This document shows, piece after piece, positions 9,423 to 19,284 of a stretch of 64,000 bases of DNA. Both the position numbers and the translations under genes were made by a program. The notes beneath the pieces are model-generated. The model had not been told where the DNA came from. It saw only the letters and a list, made by a program, of their open reading frames with translations, and did no database searches. Origin of the DNA: Parapedobacter tibetensis (lineage in GTDB: Bacteria > Bacteroidota > Bacteroidia > Sphingobacteriales > Sphingobacteriaceae); the NCBI RefSeq assembly GCF_024704835.1, contig NZ_JAMXBE010000006.1, forward strand, positions 62,514 to 126,513. Reading direction: 5' to 3'. Within the stretch, counting starts at the first letter, position 1, and every line of letters begins with the position of its first letter.

Positions 9423-11168
9423 ATGTCTGATCAACACCAATCAAGGAGGAGTTTTATCAAAAAGACTGCTGTAGGCGGTATGACGCTTGCCTTAGCTAAT
9501 TCGCTGTCATTGCCGGTCTGGGGAGCTGATGAGCAACCGTTGATGTTTTTTGATGGGTTTACCAACATAGGCCCTAAACGAAACAAACATCCTGCAGAGC
9601 GATGGAGCCTGAAGCATTTGGTAGACGAAATGGAACACTGTTCCATTTCGGGAGCATTAGTAGCCTCTATACTTTCGGTTACCTACGATCCGATGTATTC
9701 CAATCTGGACTTGAGCAGGTTGTTGAAGCCTTATCCTTATCTTTTTCCCATATGGAATTTAATGCCTGCCATCACCGATGAGTTTCCGGTTACGCAAGAG
9801 TTGGAAATATTGATGAAACGGCACGATGTACGGGCAGTGACCGTCCATCCCGCGGGCAATAATTGGGACTGGAAAACCGATGAAGCGGTTGAATTATTCC
9901 GCTGGTTGGAGAGCAGGCGAATATTGACGATTATCCGGGCGGAACAGTTCGGTGGATTGGGCGGGGTAAAGCAATTGCTGAATACCTATCCCAACTTGAC
10001 GGTATTGTTGACCGGGGTCACCTGGAGTTTCCAACGGACAATCCTGCCCATGCTGGGCGTTTATAAAAACTTACACATTAGTTTTGATAACTTCCAGATC
10101 AATGAGGGGTTGGAAACGTTGTACCAAGATGGGTATATCGACCAGCTGGTTTTCGCTTCCAACGCTCCGACGATGTCTGCGGGCGCGCATCGAGCCTACG
10201 TGGATTATGCGGCGATATCCAAGGAGGCCAGGGATAAAGTTGCCGGCGGCAACCTAATCCGGTTACTGCATGGACAGCACCCTCCGGCAATCAGGGAGAA
10301 CAAATCAGAAGACATCCTGATGAGCGCCGTTCGGCACGGAAAACCCGTTCCGACACCGGTCATTGATATGCACATACATATTCTTCACGAAGGCTTGAAT
10401 GGAGCGGGGTGGCACTACCGCATGCATAATGGCGGCCCAAGTGGTGTGTTTAAATTGATCAAGCGACTGGGCTACGTAGGGGGAGGGGTTATGAGTTGGA
10501 ACGGCGTGGTTAGTGTGGATTCAGCAGGAGGGAATGTCACGGCAACAGCGGCTTTGGATGCGGCTCCCGAAGGATATTGGGGTCTGGCAAACTTCGACGC
10601 GGTACACTATACGCAGGAAGAACTGGCGGTAATGATCCCCGAGGTTTATAAGGACAAACGCTTCATCGGGATGAAACCATACCTCCACTATGGGGTCCAG
10701 TACCATGATCCATCGTACGATATCTGGTGGAAGTACGGGAATGAACATCATTTGTACGGATTGTTGCATAACTCCCGTTCGGACTTGTTGGAAGTGGAGA
10801 CCTTGGCACCAAAATATCCCAATGTCCGCTGGGTCATCGCTCATGCTGGGGGCAGTTTCAGGATGGCCGATATGGCGATTGCAGCGATGAAAAAACACCC
10901 CAATATTTATGCTGAAATCACACTAACCCCGGTACATCTTGGTATCATCGAATACCTGATCGAAGGCGCAGGTGAGAACCGCATTCTGTATGGGTCTGAT
11001 CTGCCTATGCGCGATCCGAGGCAGCAGCTCGGATGGGCCGTATTTACCAGGCTCCCACTGACAATTAAGAAAAAATTGCTTGCGGAAAATGTCTATCAGG
11101 TAATACAGCCGAGTCTTAAGCGGTTGCCCGTGCATAATATTCCTGAGATATTCCGGAATAAAGGATAA
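9423..11168 (+). CDS. Tat-exported amidohydrolase with two TIM-barrel-like halves
   Basis: A 581-residue protein of the amidohydrolase-2 superfamily. It starts with QSRRSFIKKTAVGG, a Tat signal (R8, R9, F11). The C-terminal half is a recognisable catalytic barrel: DMHIHI near residue 315 gives the HxH metal pair, HAGGSFRMADM near 473 a further His, and YGSDLPMRDP near 523 the conserved Asp. The N-terminal half (about 40-270) follows the same strand order, with LMFFDGFTNIGP, AVTVHPAG, ILTIIRAEQFGG and LVFASNAP, but has no HxH and so is probably non-catalytic. This suggests duplication with loss of one active site. Family members include decarboxylases and lactonases; the reaction here is unknown. 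It sits 15 bp after the ceramidase-like gene. Confidence 0.85.
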   Translation: MSDQHQSRRSFIKKTAVGGMTLALANSLSLPVWGADEQPLMFFDGFTNIGPKRNKHPAERWSLKHLVDEMEHCSISGALVASILSVTYDPMYSNLDLSRLLKPYPYLFPIWNLMPAITDEFPVTQELEILMKRHDVRAVTVHPAGNNWDWKTDEAVELFRWLESRRILTIIRAEQFGGLGGVKQLLNTYPNLTVLLTGVTWSFQRTILPMLGVYKNLHISFDNFQINEGLETLYQDGYIDQLVFASNAPTMSAGAHRAYVDYAAISKEARDKVAGGNLIRLLHGQHPPAIRENKSEDILMSAVRHGKPVPTPVIDMHIHILHEGLNGAGWHYRMHNGGPSGVFKLIKRLGYVGGGVMSWNGVVSVDSAGGNVTATAALDAAPEGYWGLANFDAVHYTQEELAVMIPEVYKDKRFIGMKPYLHYGVQYHDPSYDIWWKYGNEHHLYGLLHNSRSDLLEVETLAPKYPNVRWVIAHAGGSFRMADMAIAAMKKHPNIYAEITLTPVHLGIIEYLIEGAGENRILYGSDLPMRDPRQQLGWAVFTRLPLTIKKKLLAENVYQVIQPSLKRLPVHNIPEIFRNKG

Positions 11169-11355
11169 TATGATCGAATCAGTGCGTATTACGGGGTTTG
11201 TATCTGCATGAATATGAAAATTGGTTAAATGAGCCCTTATAATAATTGTCCCCAAATGAAACCGATATGATTGAAAATAATCAGTAAATCCACAGGGATA
11301 TAATTATTCAATCATCCAAGCTTTCAACAGGCCATTGAAAATTAAAATTGAACAG

Positions 11356-14300
11356 ATGAAACAAAATTTCACCAAGGTGCTGGCGGCCATAGTGCTGGCG
11401 CTATATACATTGGAAGCCACCGGGCAAAGCCCGACGGATATCAGCATACCTCCCTTCGTAAACGTAGCGCCGAAAGCCCCTCAGTTTCCCTTAAAGACAG
11501 ACCGCTTGTTATACACGGATGAAGAGATAGAACAGGCGCGAAACAACATAAAACAGGATGCAACGGCAAAAAGTGTCGCAGATAAGATTGTCAGCGCAGC
11601 TGGTTATTGGCTGGACTGGCAGGATCAGGATATTGTCGATCTGATGACGGACGCACGGGTGCCACGCGCGTTTGATCTCAACGCAAACGGCTGTCCCATC
11701 CACGGTGCCGAAGTGTTTGCAAAAGGAGGTGCCTATCCATGGATTGTGGATCCGAAGAAACCCTTTCAGGTAAAATCGCCCATTGATGGACGTGTGTTCC
11801 CGGACAATGATTATGCAGCCTATTACAAAAGCGGGCTTAAGGAGAAGAAAGGATGGGACGCGAAATATGTGGATGATGGCTGGGGCTGGGTAGCGCCCGA
11901 TGGCGAACGGTATTGGTTTGTAGCGTATGCCAATCATTGGATTTGGCACCGCCACATCATTCCCGGAATCGGCAATCTTAGTAAAGCATATTTATTGACC
12001 GGAGACAAAAAATATGCGTACAAAGCCGTGTTGATGCTCCATCGGCTCGCAGAAGTGTATCCGTCGATGAACCATGAAGACCAATCCCGGTACGGGTTGA
12101 TGACCAGGGCGCGCGGAGGGGTGTACCGTGGCAAGATTATCAATGCGATCTGGGAAACCGCTACAGCTTCTGTAGCTGCTGCAGCCTACGACGCTGTATG
12201 GGACGCTATTGATGATCTTCCTGATCTGCATACTTCGCTGAACAAAAGCGGAATAGAAATCAGATCGTATATCGAAGCCAACTTCGTCGAAAATGCGTTG
12301 TTGGCGTATGAGCAGAACAAGATACTCGGTAATTTTGGTATGCATCAGGCCGCTGTACTGAATCTCATCATTGCGCGGCAATATGCCGAGCCTGAGCGGT
12401 ACCTCAATCATTTGTTGGATGATGCCGGACAGAACAGAAGTAAAATGGGCCTGCGCTATGCCTTGTATAATCAGGTTTTCAGGGATGGGCTCCCGCTTGA
12501 ATCACTCCAGTACAATTTTTTATGGATACGATACCTGACAAAAATCGCTGACCTGCTAAAGAAAAAAGGAGTTGACCTGTTTGACGAGCCACGGTTCAGG
12601 ATGCTGCTGGACGGCCCGATTCATTCGGTGGCAATCGGGAAATACACGCCGGCGTTGGGTGACGGAAGTGATGTGTTAGGCGGTATTACCGGTCGTTCCG
12701 CGGAAACCTATCAGTCTGCTTACCATGCGTATCAGGACGAGCGTTATCTGTCGTGGCTGGAGCCCGCTGATGCGAGGGGCTTTCCGTCTTTTGAATCCTT
12801 GTTCCGGTCAGCAAGTCCTGCGAAGAAACAGCAAAACAATGATGTTCGCGTGGTGCAACCTTTGCCTTCCCGTGTCTTTGCGGGATACGGATTGGGCATT
12901 TTGAATGACCCGGAAGACGACGTTGCGCTGGCACTCAAATACGGGATGCATTACGCCCATTATCATTGGGATTTTCTGAATATTGAACTGATGGCCAACG
13001 GTCAGAAGATGATGCCTGATCTTGGATATCCTGATGCCATGAATAACTATGTCAAAGGGATCGCTACCTGGTCGACAAATACCATTTCTCACAATACCGT
13101 CGTCGTCAATGCTTCGCGCCAAACACAGAACATTCCAGGAAGGTTACATCATTTTGCAGATGGCACGTTCGCCCGGAATATGGATGCGGAATCAGGGGCT
13201 TACCGGCAGGCATCCCAGTACAGGCGGAATGTCGTGATGGTGGCGGCGAACGATCAGCAGCATTATGTGGTCGACTTTTTCCACGTGCAGGGAGGAAAGC
13301 AGCACGATTATTCGCTGCATGGGCCTCCGGGCGAGGTCCTGCCGGTGGAAGGCGTTTGGAGTGAAAAACAACCGGGTACTTTGGCCGGAACGGATGTGAG
13401 TCTTGGTGAGATCTATGATAACCGGTTGCTGGATACCGCGGGCGAAAGAATCGGGTATCGCCGGTATGTGGGATCAGGTTACCAGCATTTGTTCCATGTA
13501 CAGCAACTGCGGCAAGGCAATGCATTGGTAGAATACCAGCATGTACTGGATTCAAATGCCCGTTTAAGGCTGCATATGCTTCCCGCTGAACACCAGGAGG
13601 TATTTCTGGCTGACGCCTACGATAAGCCACGTGCCAAAAACCATGTTGTAAAGTATATGATAGCGCGCCGCGCAAACCTTGCTCCCGAAAAGAGTGCCAG
13701 TACTTTTTCTGCTGTATTTGAAACGTACAAGACAAAACCTTACATCCGATCGGTGGAACATCATCCGCTGACTACCGGATCAGGTGCGTCTGTGAGGGTT
13801 GTAAGGAACGGTTTTTCAGACGTTATTATCTGCGATACCGTTGGCTCCGAAAAAGAGTTGCGGCAATACGGCATACAAACGGATGCGAATACGGCAGTAG
13901 TCACATTTGATGACAAAGGAAAGTTGACGCGTGTTTACTTCAGCGATGGAACGTATCTGAAATGTAAAGGACAATCGTTTGTCCGTAAACCGTTACGCGG
14001 CGAGGTGCAGGCAGTAGATATTGCCGCTAACCGGGTAACCATGACGTTCCCGCGCGGTACGGATCTCAAATCCATGGGAGGGCAGTCGGTCAGGACAGTG
14101 CATTTTACGAACGGACACCGCACCACGGTGCATCCGGCGTCTCTGCAGGTTGCGGTTGACGGGCAAGCGAGCCTGCATACAACTGATGACCTGCGTATGG
14201 GTTATTTCGGTGTGGCACAGGTTAAAGGGAATGCACTGACAACAGATACAGAGTTGAATTTTTATCATCATTATCGTGGATCAACCCTGGTAAATAAGGA

Positions 14301-14463
14301 TTTAGAACCTGTTGGGATGATTGTATCGGCAGAAAAACAAAAACTCACTCTGGATAAGGATGTGTCCGGTAAGGTGAGGAAGGCCGATAAATTATGGGTA
14401 TCTGATGTCGGTGTGGGAGATAAGGTGACGATAAAAACGGTATTCTCCTGGAGCCGTAAATAG
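11356..14463 (+). CDS. Heparinase II/III-family polysaccharide lyase, large form
   Basis: A secreted 1035-residue protein; I prefer the ATG at 11356 to the TTG at 11335 because it opens a clean signal peptide (MKQNFTKVLAAIVLALYTLEA, cleavage after TGQ). The middle is an alpha/alpha toroid (about 60-500). The heparinase II/III beta-sandwich begins near residue 527 with MHYAHYHWDFLNIELMANG and continues with TNTISHNTVVVN, which matches the family's HNTV signature. The C-terminal 200 residues are further beta structure. Such lyases cleave uronic-acid linkages by beta-elimination. The length is greater than usual for PL12 or PL17 (about 650-750). The exact PL family cannot be assigned by eye. It follows a 187-bp gap and is in line with the next lyase gene. 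Confidence 0.88.
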   Translation: MKQNFTKVLAAIVLALYTLEATGQSPTDISIPPFVNVAPKAPQFPLKTDRLLYTDEEIEQARNNIKQDATAKSVADKIVSAAGYWLDWQDQDIVDLMTDARVPRAFDLNANGCPIHGAEVFAKGGAYPWIVDPKKPFQVKSPIDGRVFPDNDYAAYYKSGLKEKKGWDAKYVDDGWGWVAPDGERYWFVAYANHWIWHRHIIPGIGNLSKAYLLTGDKKYAYKAVLMLHRLAEVYPSMNHEDQSRYGLMTRARGGVYRGKIINAIWETATASVAAAAYDAVWDAIDDLPDLHTSLNKSGIEIRSYIEANFVENALLAYEQNKILGNFGMHQAAVLNLIIARQYAEPERYLNHLLDDAGQNRSKMGLRYALYNQVFRDGLPLESLQYNFLWIRYLTKIADLLKKKGVDLFDEPRFRMLLDGPIHSVAIGKYTPALGDGSDVLGGITGRSAETYQSAYHAYQDERYLSWLEPADARGFPSFESLFRSASPAKKQQNNDVRVVQPLPSRVFAGYGLGILNDPEDDVALALKYGMHYAHYHWDFLNIELMANGQKMMPDLGYPDAMNNYVKGIATWSTNTISHNTVVVNASRQTQNIPGRLHHFADGTFARNMDAESGAYRQASQYRRNVVMVAANDQQHYVVDFFHVQGGKQHDYSLHGPPGEVLPVEGVWSEKQPGTLAGTDVSLGEIYDNRLLDTAGERIGYRRYVGSGYQHLFHVQQLRQGNALVEYQHVLDSNARLRLHMLPAEHQEVFLADAYDKPRAKNHVVKYMIARRANLAPEKSASTFSAVFETYKTKPYIRSVEHHPLTTGSGASVRVVRNGFSDVIICDTVGSEKELRQYGIQTDANTAVVTFDDKGKLTRVYFSDGTYLKCKGQSFVRKPLRGEVQAVDIAANRVTMTFPRGTDLKSMGGQSVRTVHFTNGHRTTVHPASLQVAVDGQASLHTTDDLRMGYFGVAQVKGNALTTDTELNFYHHYRGSTLVNKDLEPVGMIVSAEKQKLTLDKDVSGKVRKADKLWVSDVGVGDKVTIKTVFSWSRK

Positions 14464-14508
14464 TGATCGCTCCAGTGCGTACGATAATCTGGAAGTAGAA
14501 TAGCGACC

Positions 14509-16797
14509 ATGTTAATAAACCAGAAAATAAAGCGGTTGTGGTGTTTGTCGGTGATATTGACAGTGATAACTGTGGACGCTGTTTCACAGCACAAGCGCCT
14601 GTCAGTAAATCATCGGGCAACGCATCCGGTTTTTTCTCCGGATACAACAGGCATCATCGGTCTTAAACGATCGGTGGCCACGGTTATGGACCTTTCGGTT
14701 GATGAGCTGATCGGCCAGGTACCGGACGCCTCAGGGATTTTTTTTGTAGGTTGCCCCAACTGCCACGGCGGAGCGCAGGAAATGGGTGTACTGAGCTGGA
14801 AATCGGGTATGGGTGACCAGGTGCGTTGTAATTACTGCGATATGTTGTTCCCCAATGAGCATTTCCCCAATAATGGGAAAAAATTGATCATTGCACCAAG
14901 CGGGAAGCAACAGGTCTATCGCTATCATGAAGATGCCAACGGCCGGCAATATTTTTTTGAACCACATGCCTGGTATGACCGCTGGACATGGATACAAACC
15001 ATGGCAGACCAACTGGCAAGATTATGGTTTGCCACGCGTGATAACGCCTATGGTGACCGGGCAGCTGCTATCGTCGGGCGTTTTGCACAGCTATATCCGG
15101 ATTATGCAATCCGGTATGATTATCCGCATGCGCCGGTAAAATTCTTTCCGGCTGATCAGAAATGGCCTTATAAAGGAGTTGGGCCATACCGCGGTGCCAA
15201 ATGGAGCTGGTGGGGCTATATGGATATTCCTGTCACATTGGCAATGGCTTATGATGTCTTGCAGACGGGCTATGACTGGCGGCGTATGGATGCAGTTATC
15301 GGGCCAGGAACGGATCAACTGATTGAAAAGGATCTGCTGCGGCTTGGTTATGAGTTTACAACCGCGAATCCGGAGGTGTATACCAACATGTCGCCGCGTA
15401 CCTATCAAAGCATGATCCGCGTGGGCCGGGTATTGGGAGATCCTTCCATGGTGCATGAGGCTGTAAAACGTTTCCGGGAGTTCGTCTCTATGGTTTTTTT
15501 TGATGATGGCTGGTGGAAAGAAGGGACACCTTCTTATCATGATATGACCATTAACGGGGTGAAGGCGGTGGCCGATGCGCTGGCGGGTTATACAGACCCC
15601 CCTGGCTGGAAAGGGGAGCGTTTTGAAAATTTTGACCCGGAACAGGAAGTTCCGGTGTATAAAAAAGCACTGGCCGTCAGTAGGGAAGCCGTTATGCCAA
15701 ATGGACGGAAGATCCCCATCAATGATACCTGGTGGCACACACGTGGAGAAGCAACGGACAGCGGCGTATCTCATTTGTGGCCGTCGTTGGGCAATGCTGT
15801 CATGGGTGTGGGTACAGGTGAGGACCAGGTTATGCTCAATGTAAACTGGAGCGGCGACTTCGGCCATTCGCACGATGATAACGGATCCATTATCTTGTTT
15901 GCCGCCGGGCAGGAACTCTTGTCGGATATCGGATACACCCACACCCGGTATCGTGGATGGACGGTACATACGGCATCCCACAATACGGTGGTCATTAATC
16001 AACGCGGGCAGGATAAAGCTTCCGGTGGGCAGCAAGTAACCGGAAAACTATTGTTATATGACGATAAGCATCCGCACGTGAAGGTCATCGATGTGGATGC
16101 ATCTCCTGCTTACGCTTCTGCTGCCCGTGCTTACCGGAGGCAGCTGCTTTTGGTGCATGCCGCTCCGGGACGGGATTATGTAGTTGACCGCTTCGACGTG
16201 GAAGGGGGGCATGACCACGACTGGTTCCTGCACGGTATGTGTGAAGAGGAAGGGACATTGGAGACGAGTATTACGCTCGATAAGCCGTTAACAAGCCTGG
16301 TTCCTGCCTGGGGTGGGAATAACGGACCCAAAACACAATATGATACAGACCGGGAAGGCAGGCGTTTCCATGCCTACTGGCACTTACGTGATGTGCTCGG
16401 AGGGCAGGCCCTGCAACCGTGGACCGCAACGTGGCGCTATCGCAACGCAGGTTTGCGGACTCATTTGCTGTCCCCGGACAATACGCAGGTATTCCGGTTT
16501 CGTACCCCGTCCGTTAGGCGGGCCGGTGAAGACGGGAATAAACTGGATGACTTTTTCCGCCAGGGGCTTATGCAACGGCATTCGGGGGGCAAGTCCACAT
16601 TCCTTGCCATACACGAGCCATTCCGCAAAGAAACGTGGATCAGCGGTGTGCAGAAGGACGGCAACATCCTAGTGGTGCGCTATATACTGAACGGAACGGC
16701 GATTGAAGACAGGATCACGCTGGGTGATGGAAACATCCGGGTTTCTTCTTCTGCCGGATGGGATTACCAGGCAGAAGAGAGGCTGATAAATGAATAG
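14509..16797 (+). CDS. Heparinase II/III-family lyase with N-terminal Cys-pair motif
   Basis: Second lyase-type protein, 762 residues, with a signal peptide (LWCLSVILTVITVDAVSQ, cleavage about residue 27). Near residues 81-108 there are two CxxC pairs, VGCPNCHGG and RCNYCDMLFP, which look like a small zinc ribbon. The toroid follows (WYDRWTWIQTMADQLARLW and later MSPRTYQSMIRVGRVLGD). The catalytic sandwich begins near residue 445 with WSGDFGHSHDDNGSIILFA and ends its first part with TASHNTVVIN, the PF07940 signature. It lies 45 bp after the first lyase and probably forms an endo/exo pair with it. The substrate is inferred to be a uronic-acid glycan; the enzyme class is clear, the specificity is not. 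Confidence 0.88.
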   Translation: MLINQKIKRLWCLSVILTVITVDAVSQHKRLSVNHRATHPVFSPDTTGIIGLKRSVATVMDLSVDELIGQVPDASGIFFVGCPNCHGGAQEMGVLSWKSGMGDQVRCNYCDMLFPNEHFPNNGKKLIIAPSGKQQVYRYHEDANGRQYFFEPHAWYDRWTWIQTMADQLARLWFATRDNAYGDRAAAIVGRFAQLYPDYAIRYDYPHAPVKFFPADQKWPYKGVGPYRGAKWSWWGYMDIPVTLAMAYDVLQTGYDWRRMDAVIGPGTDQLIEKDLLRLGYEFTTANPEVYTNMSPRTYQSMIRVGRVLGDPSMVHEAVKRFREFVSMVFFDDGWWKEGTPSYHDMTINGVKAVADALAGYTDPPGWKGERFENFDPEQEVPVYKKALAVSREAVMPNGRKIPINDTWWHTRGEATDSGVSHLWPSLGNAVMGVGTGEDQVMLNVNWSGDFGHSHDDNGSIILFAAGQELLSDIGYTHTRYRGWTVHTASHNTVVINQRGQDKASGGQQVTGKLLLYDDKHPHVKVIDVDASPAYASAARAYRRQLLLVHAAPGRDYVVDRFDVEGGHDHDWFLHGMCEEEGTLETSITLDKPLTSLVPAWGGNNGPKTQYDTDREGRRFHAYWHLRDVLGGQALQPWTATWRYRNAGLRTHLLSPDNTQVFRFRTPSVRRAGEDGNKLDDFFRQGLMQRHSGGKSTFLAIHEPFRKETWISGVQKDGNILVVRYILNGTAIEDRITLGDGNIRVSSSAGWDYQAEERLINE

Positions 16798-16818
16798 ACA
16801 AAACACTAAATTACAACT

Positions 16819-18717
16819 ATGAATAGGTGCATCATTAACAAATCCTGCAAAAAATTGCAGATGCTATTACTCATTGCGGTATGCTTGCTGCCGACCACGA
16901 CCGTGTTGTCGCAGCCCGCTGAAAGCAGGTTCACGGATCATGGGGTAGTATCGCCGGCAAGTACATACCGCGGTGTCGTTACCACCGTTGACGGAGAGGG
17001 AAAGGATGTGCTGTTGGTGTGGTTGTTTGATGTGCGAGGCGGCTATGCGTTATTAATGATCGATGCCGAAACGGGCCATACCGAGCAGTTCCCTGTCCCT
17101 TTCAATAACCACAGGGGCGATAGCCCGTTTTCATCGCTGCTTTCGTCAACAGATAAGTTTTATAGCCATTTTAACGGTTACTTTGTGGAATTCGACCCCA
17201 AGAAGAGAGCCTTTACGTTCTGCGGCGAAAGCGCCCCCCAGATGGCTATGGGGATGACCGAAGACGACCAGGGTCGGATATGGGCGGTAACCTATCCAAA
17301 CAGCGGTGTAGTAAGTTTTGATCCCAAAACCCGTGAATTTACCGATTACGGATATGTTCATAAAGAAAACTGGGCCCAGTACCAGCGGTTCGTAGCTACC
17401 GACGACGCAGGCTGGCTTTATTTCGCGATGGGCAATACCCATACGCAGCTTGTCGCCTTTCATCCCGGCACACACGAAACCAAAGCTGTACTCCCCCAGG
17501 AAAAAAGAAAGCGGGGCATGGCCTATTTGTACCGTAACCACAACGGCAAAGTATACGGACAGGCTTTAAGAGATGCAAAAGAAGACTGGTACGAATTGTA
17601 TAAGGGAGAATTCAAATCTATAGGCACTGCGCACCAGGCTGATGAAAAACCCATACGCACCGGTATGCAGAACCTTTTTATCAAAGAGTTACCTAACGGG
17701 AAGTTGATCGAGCGGCTGGATCTTACAGAGCGGTTGCTGGTTATAGCAGATCCCAAAACCAGCACAACGAAGACCGTGCATTTTGATTATTCCAGTGAGG
17801 GGTCATGGATCATGGGGGTCGGCGCTTCGCCGGATGGTCAGGCGATCATAGGCGGCAGCTCGTTCCCCATGCGCCAATTCACTTATTATCCCGCCACGGA
17901 GCAATGGGGGCACCAGTCGGCATATGGGCAGTATAATGCCCTGGCCCGGCAAGGCCACCAGGCATTTTTTGGCTCCTATCCCGGAGGCAACCTGCTAGTT
18001 TGGGACGCGCAGAAAAAGCCGCAGCTCCTGGTCAAATGCGATCCGGTCATCTACCGCCCACACCGGGTGCTGGCGCACCCCGACGGCCAAACAATTGTCA
18101 TGGGTGGGGGGCCGGCTTATGGTTATACGGGCGGCGGTTTGCTGTTTTATGACCTGAAGTCAAAGAAGCACACGTTATTATCGGATTCCAATGTTGTGCT
18201 TGACCAGTCAACCATGAGTCTGGTGCCATTGCCTGGGCGGAAATTAGTAGGCGGTACCACCATCGCGCCCGGCACCGGGGGCGAGCGCAAAGCCAAACAA
18301 GGCGAGCTGTATATCATCGATATGGATACCAAGCAGGTAGAGTGGCGTTCGCCCGTCATACCGAATGTACAGAGTTATACCGATTTATGCCTGAGTGCCG
18401 ATGGTAAAGTATACGGTATTGCGGACCGGAAATGGTTTTTTGTTTTTGATCCCGACAGCAAAAAACTGCTGCACAGGGAAGATGTATCCGCGTTATTCGG
18501 ATTATCAGTTGCCGAACAGTCGCCGCGTGTATTTGTCCAGGGGCCTGAGGAGGTTATCTATATATTATTTGAGCACAATATAGGCCGCATTGAACCGTCC
18601 GCACCGGCTGTTACTCTGGTCAGTAAATCACCGGTGCACATACGTGCGGGGGGCGATTACCTGGACGGGCGTATTTATTTTGTAAGCGGATCACGCCTGT
18701 ATAGTTATACCTTATAA
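16819..18717 (+). CDS. Secreted beta-propeller protein of unknown function
   Basis: A 632-residue exported protein (signal about residues 14-31, LLLIAVCLLPTTTVLSQ). The mature chain is made of repeated beta-blade segments with phrases such as GRIWAVTYPNSGVVSFDPKT, GWLYFAMGNTHTQLVAFHP, GKVYGIADRKWFFVFDP and EVIYILFEHNIGRIEP. This is the pattern of seven- or eight-bladed propellers related to streptogramin lyase (Vgb) and oligogalacturonate lyase-like proteins. No catalytic residues can be assigned. Being 21 bp after two lyases in the same operon, it may be a propeller-fold lyase or a binding protein for unsaturated products; this is inference. It is the last gene of the lyase operon, with a 567-bp gap after it. 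Confidence 0.7.
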   Translation: MNRCIINKSCKKLQMLLLIAVCLLPTTTVLSQPAESRFTDHGVVSPASTYRGVVTTVDGEGKDVLLVWLFDVRGGYALLMIDAETGHTEQFPVPFNNHRGDSPFSSLLSSTDKFYSHFNGYFVEFDPKKRAFTFCGESAPQMAMGMTEDDQGRIWAVTYPNSGVVSFDPKTREFTDYGYVHKENWAQYQRFVATDDAGWLYFAMGNTHTQLVAFHPGTHETKAVLPQEKRKRGMAYLYRNHNGKVYGQALRDAKEDWYELYKGEFKSIGTAHQADEKPIRTGMQNLFIKELPNGKLIERLDLTERLLVIADPKTSTTKTVHFDYSSEGSWIMGVGASPDGQAIIGGSSFPMRQFTYYPATEQWGHQSAYGQYNALARQGHQAFFGSYPGGNLLVWDAQKKPQLLVKCDPVIYRPHRVLAHPDGQTIVMGGGPAYGYTGGGLLFYDLKSKKHTLLSDSNVVLDQSTMSLVPLPGRKLVGGTTIAPGTGGERKAKQGELYIIDMDTKQVEWRSPVIPNVQSYTDLCLSADGKVYGIADRKWFFVFDPDSKKLLHREDVSALFGLSVAEQSPRVFVQGPEEVIYILFEHNIGRIEPSAPAVTLVSKSPVHIRAGGDYLDGRIYFVSGSRLYSYTL

Positions 18718-19284
18718 ATTTTCGGGTAGCGGCGCCAGATGGATACCCTGCCCAACCGGGCTAAGCTGGCCAGCTACTTGGGAATGAACCTGTCTAAACT
18801 GAAATAGCTGCCGGTGGAGGAATTGAGGGAGAAGAAGCGATGATGGTTTGTGTTTATTGTTAGTTTCTTCTTATTATGAACATAGTGTCGTATTGTATTT
18901 TGGGTAACATTGAAAAAATATAGTTTCTAATAGAAAAAAGCAGTATAGTCGTTTTGCCGCATATCGGATTTTGGTTAACCCAAGCGTTGTTGTCGGGTGT
19001 TGCACTTAGTGTTCACGGAAGCTAGTTGCAGGAATCAACTCCAGTCCGCAGATTAAAGGAAGCTTATCTTTGGGTACACGAAGAAAGCGGTGGACCTATA
19101 GGTGCGCAGGTAATAAAGGGTGTTAACTATATCCATGAGTCGTTTTCTGATTACTTGTTTGCAACAACAGAGCTCGTCAGCCACATTAGCCCATCCGGAA
19201 AGGCATGGAAAAACAAATGCCACGCAAAAAATTGGAATTATAAATTATATTGTTGTATTTAGCGGGTACGTTACCGATTTAAAT
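18718..19284. other. Gap between lyase operon and sugar-acid cassette
   Basis: This 567-bp stretch has no convincing intact gene. It contains a possible short gene remnant (see 18739-18843), then AT-rich DNA. A TATCTTTG at 19065-19072 fits the Bacteroidota -7 box but has no -33 TTG at the right distance, so the promoter of the Nramp-like gene is not settled. No hairpin terminator for the lyase operon was found. Confidence 0.5.
18739..18843 (+). pseudogene. Possible C-terminal remnant of a lost gene
   Basis: Reading from the ATG at 18739 gives MDTLPNRAKLASYLGMNLS, then KLK, an in-frame TAG, and LPVEELREKKR before a TGA. The two parts read as one continuous basic C-terminus interrupted by a stop. 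The LASYLGM phrase recalls helix-turn-helix segments, but I cannot name the family. It may be chance; the low confidence reflects that. Confidence 0.22.

Noticed and set aside
15091-16035. A 314-codon open frame on the minus strand inside the second lyase gene
   Set aside because: It lies wholly opposite a well-conserved heparinase II/III gene and has no family resemblance, signal or ribosome site.
19026-19262. A 78-codon plus-strand frame before the Nramp-like gene
   Set aside because: No domain, no membrane or signal feature, and it runs into another frame that leads to the true transporter start.
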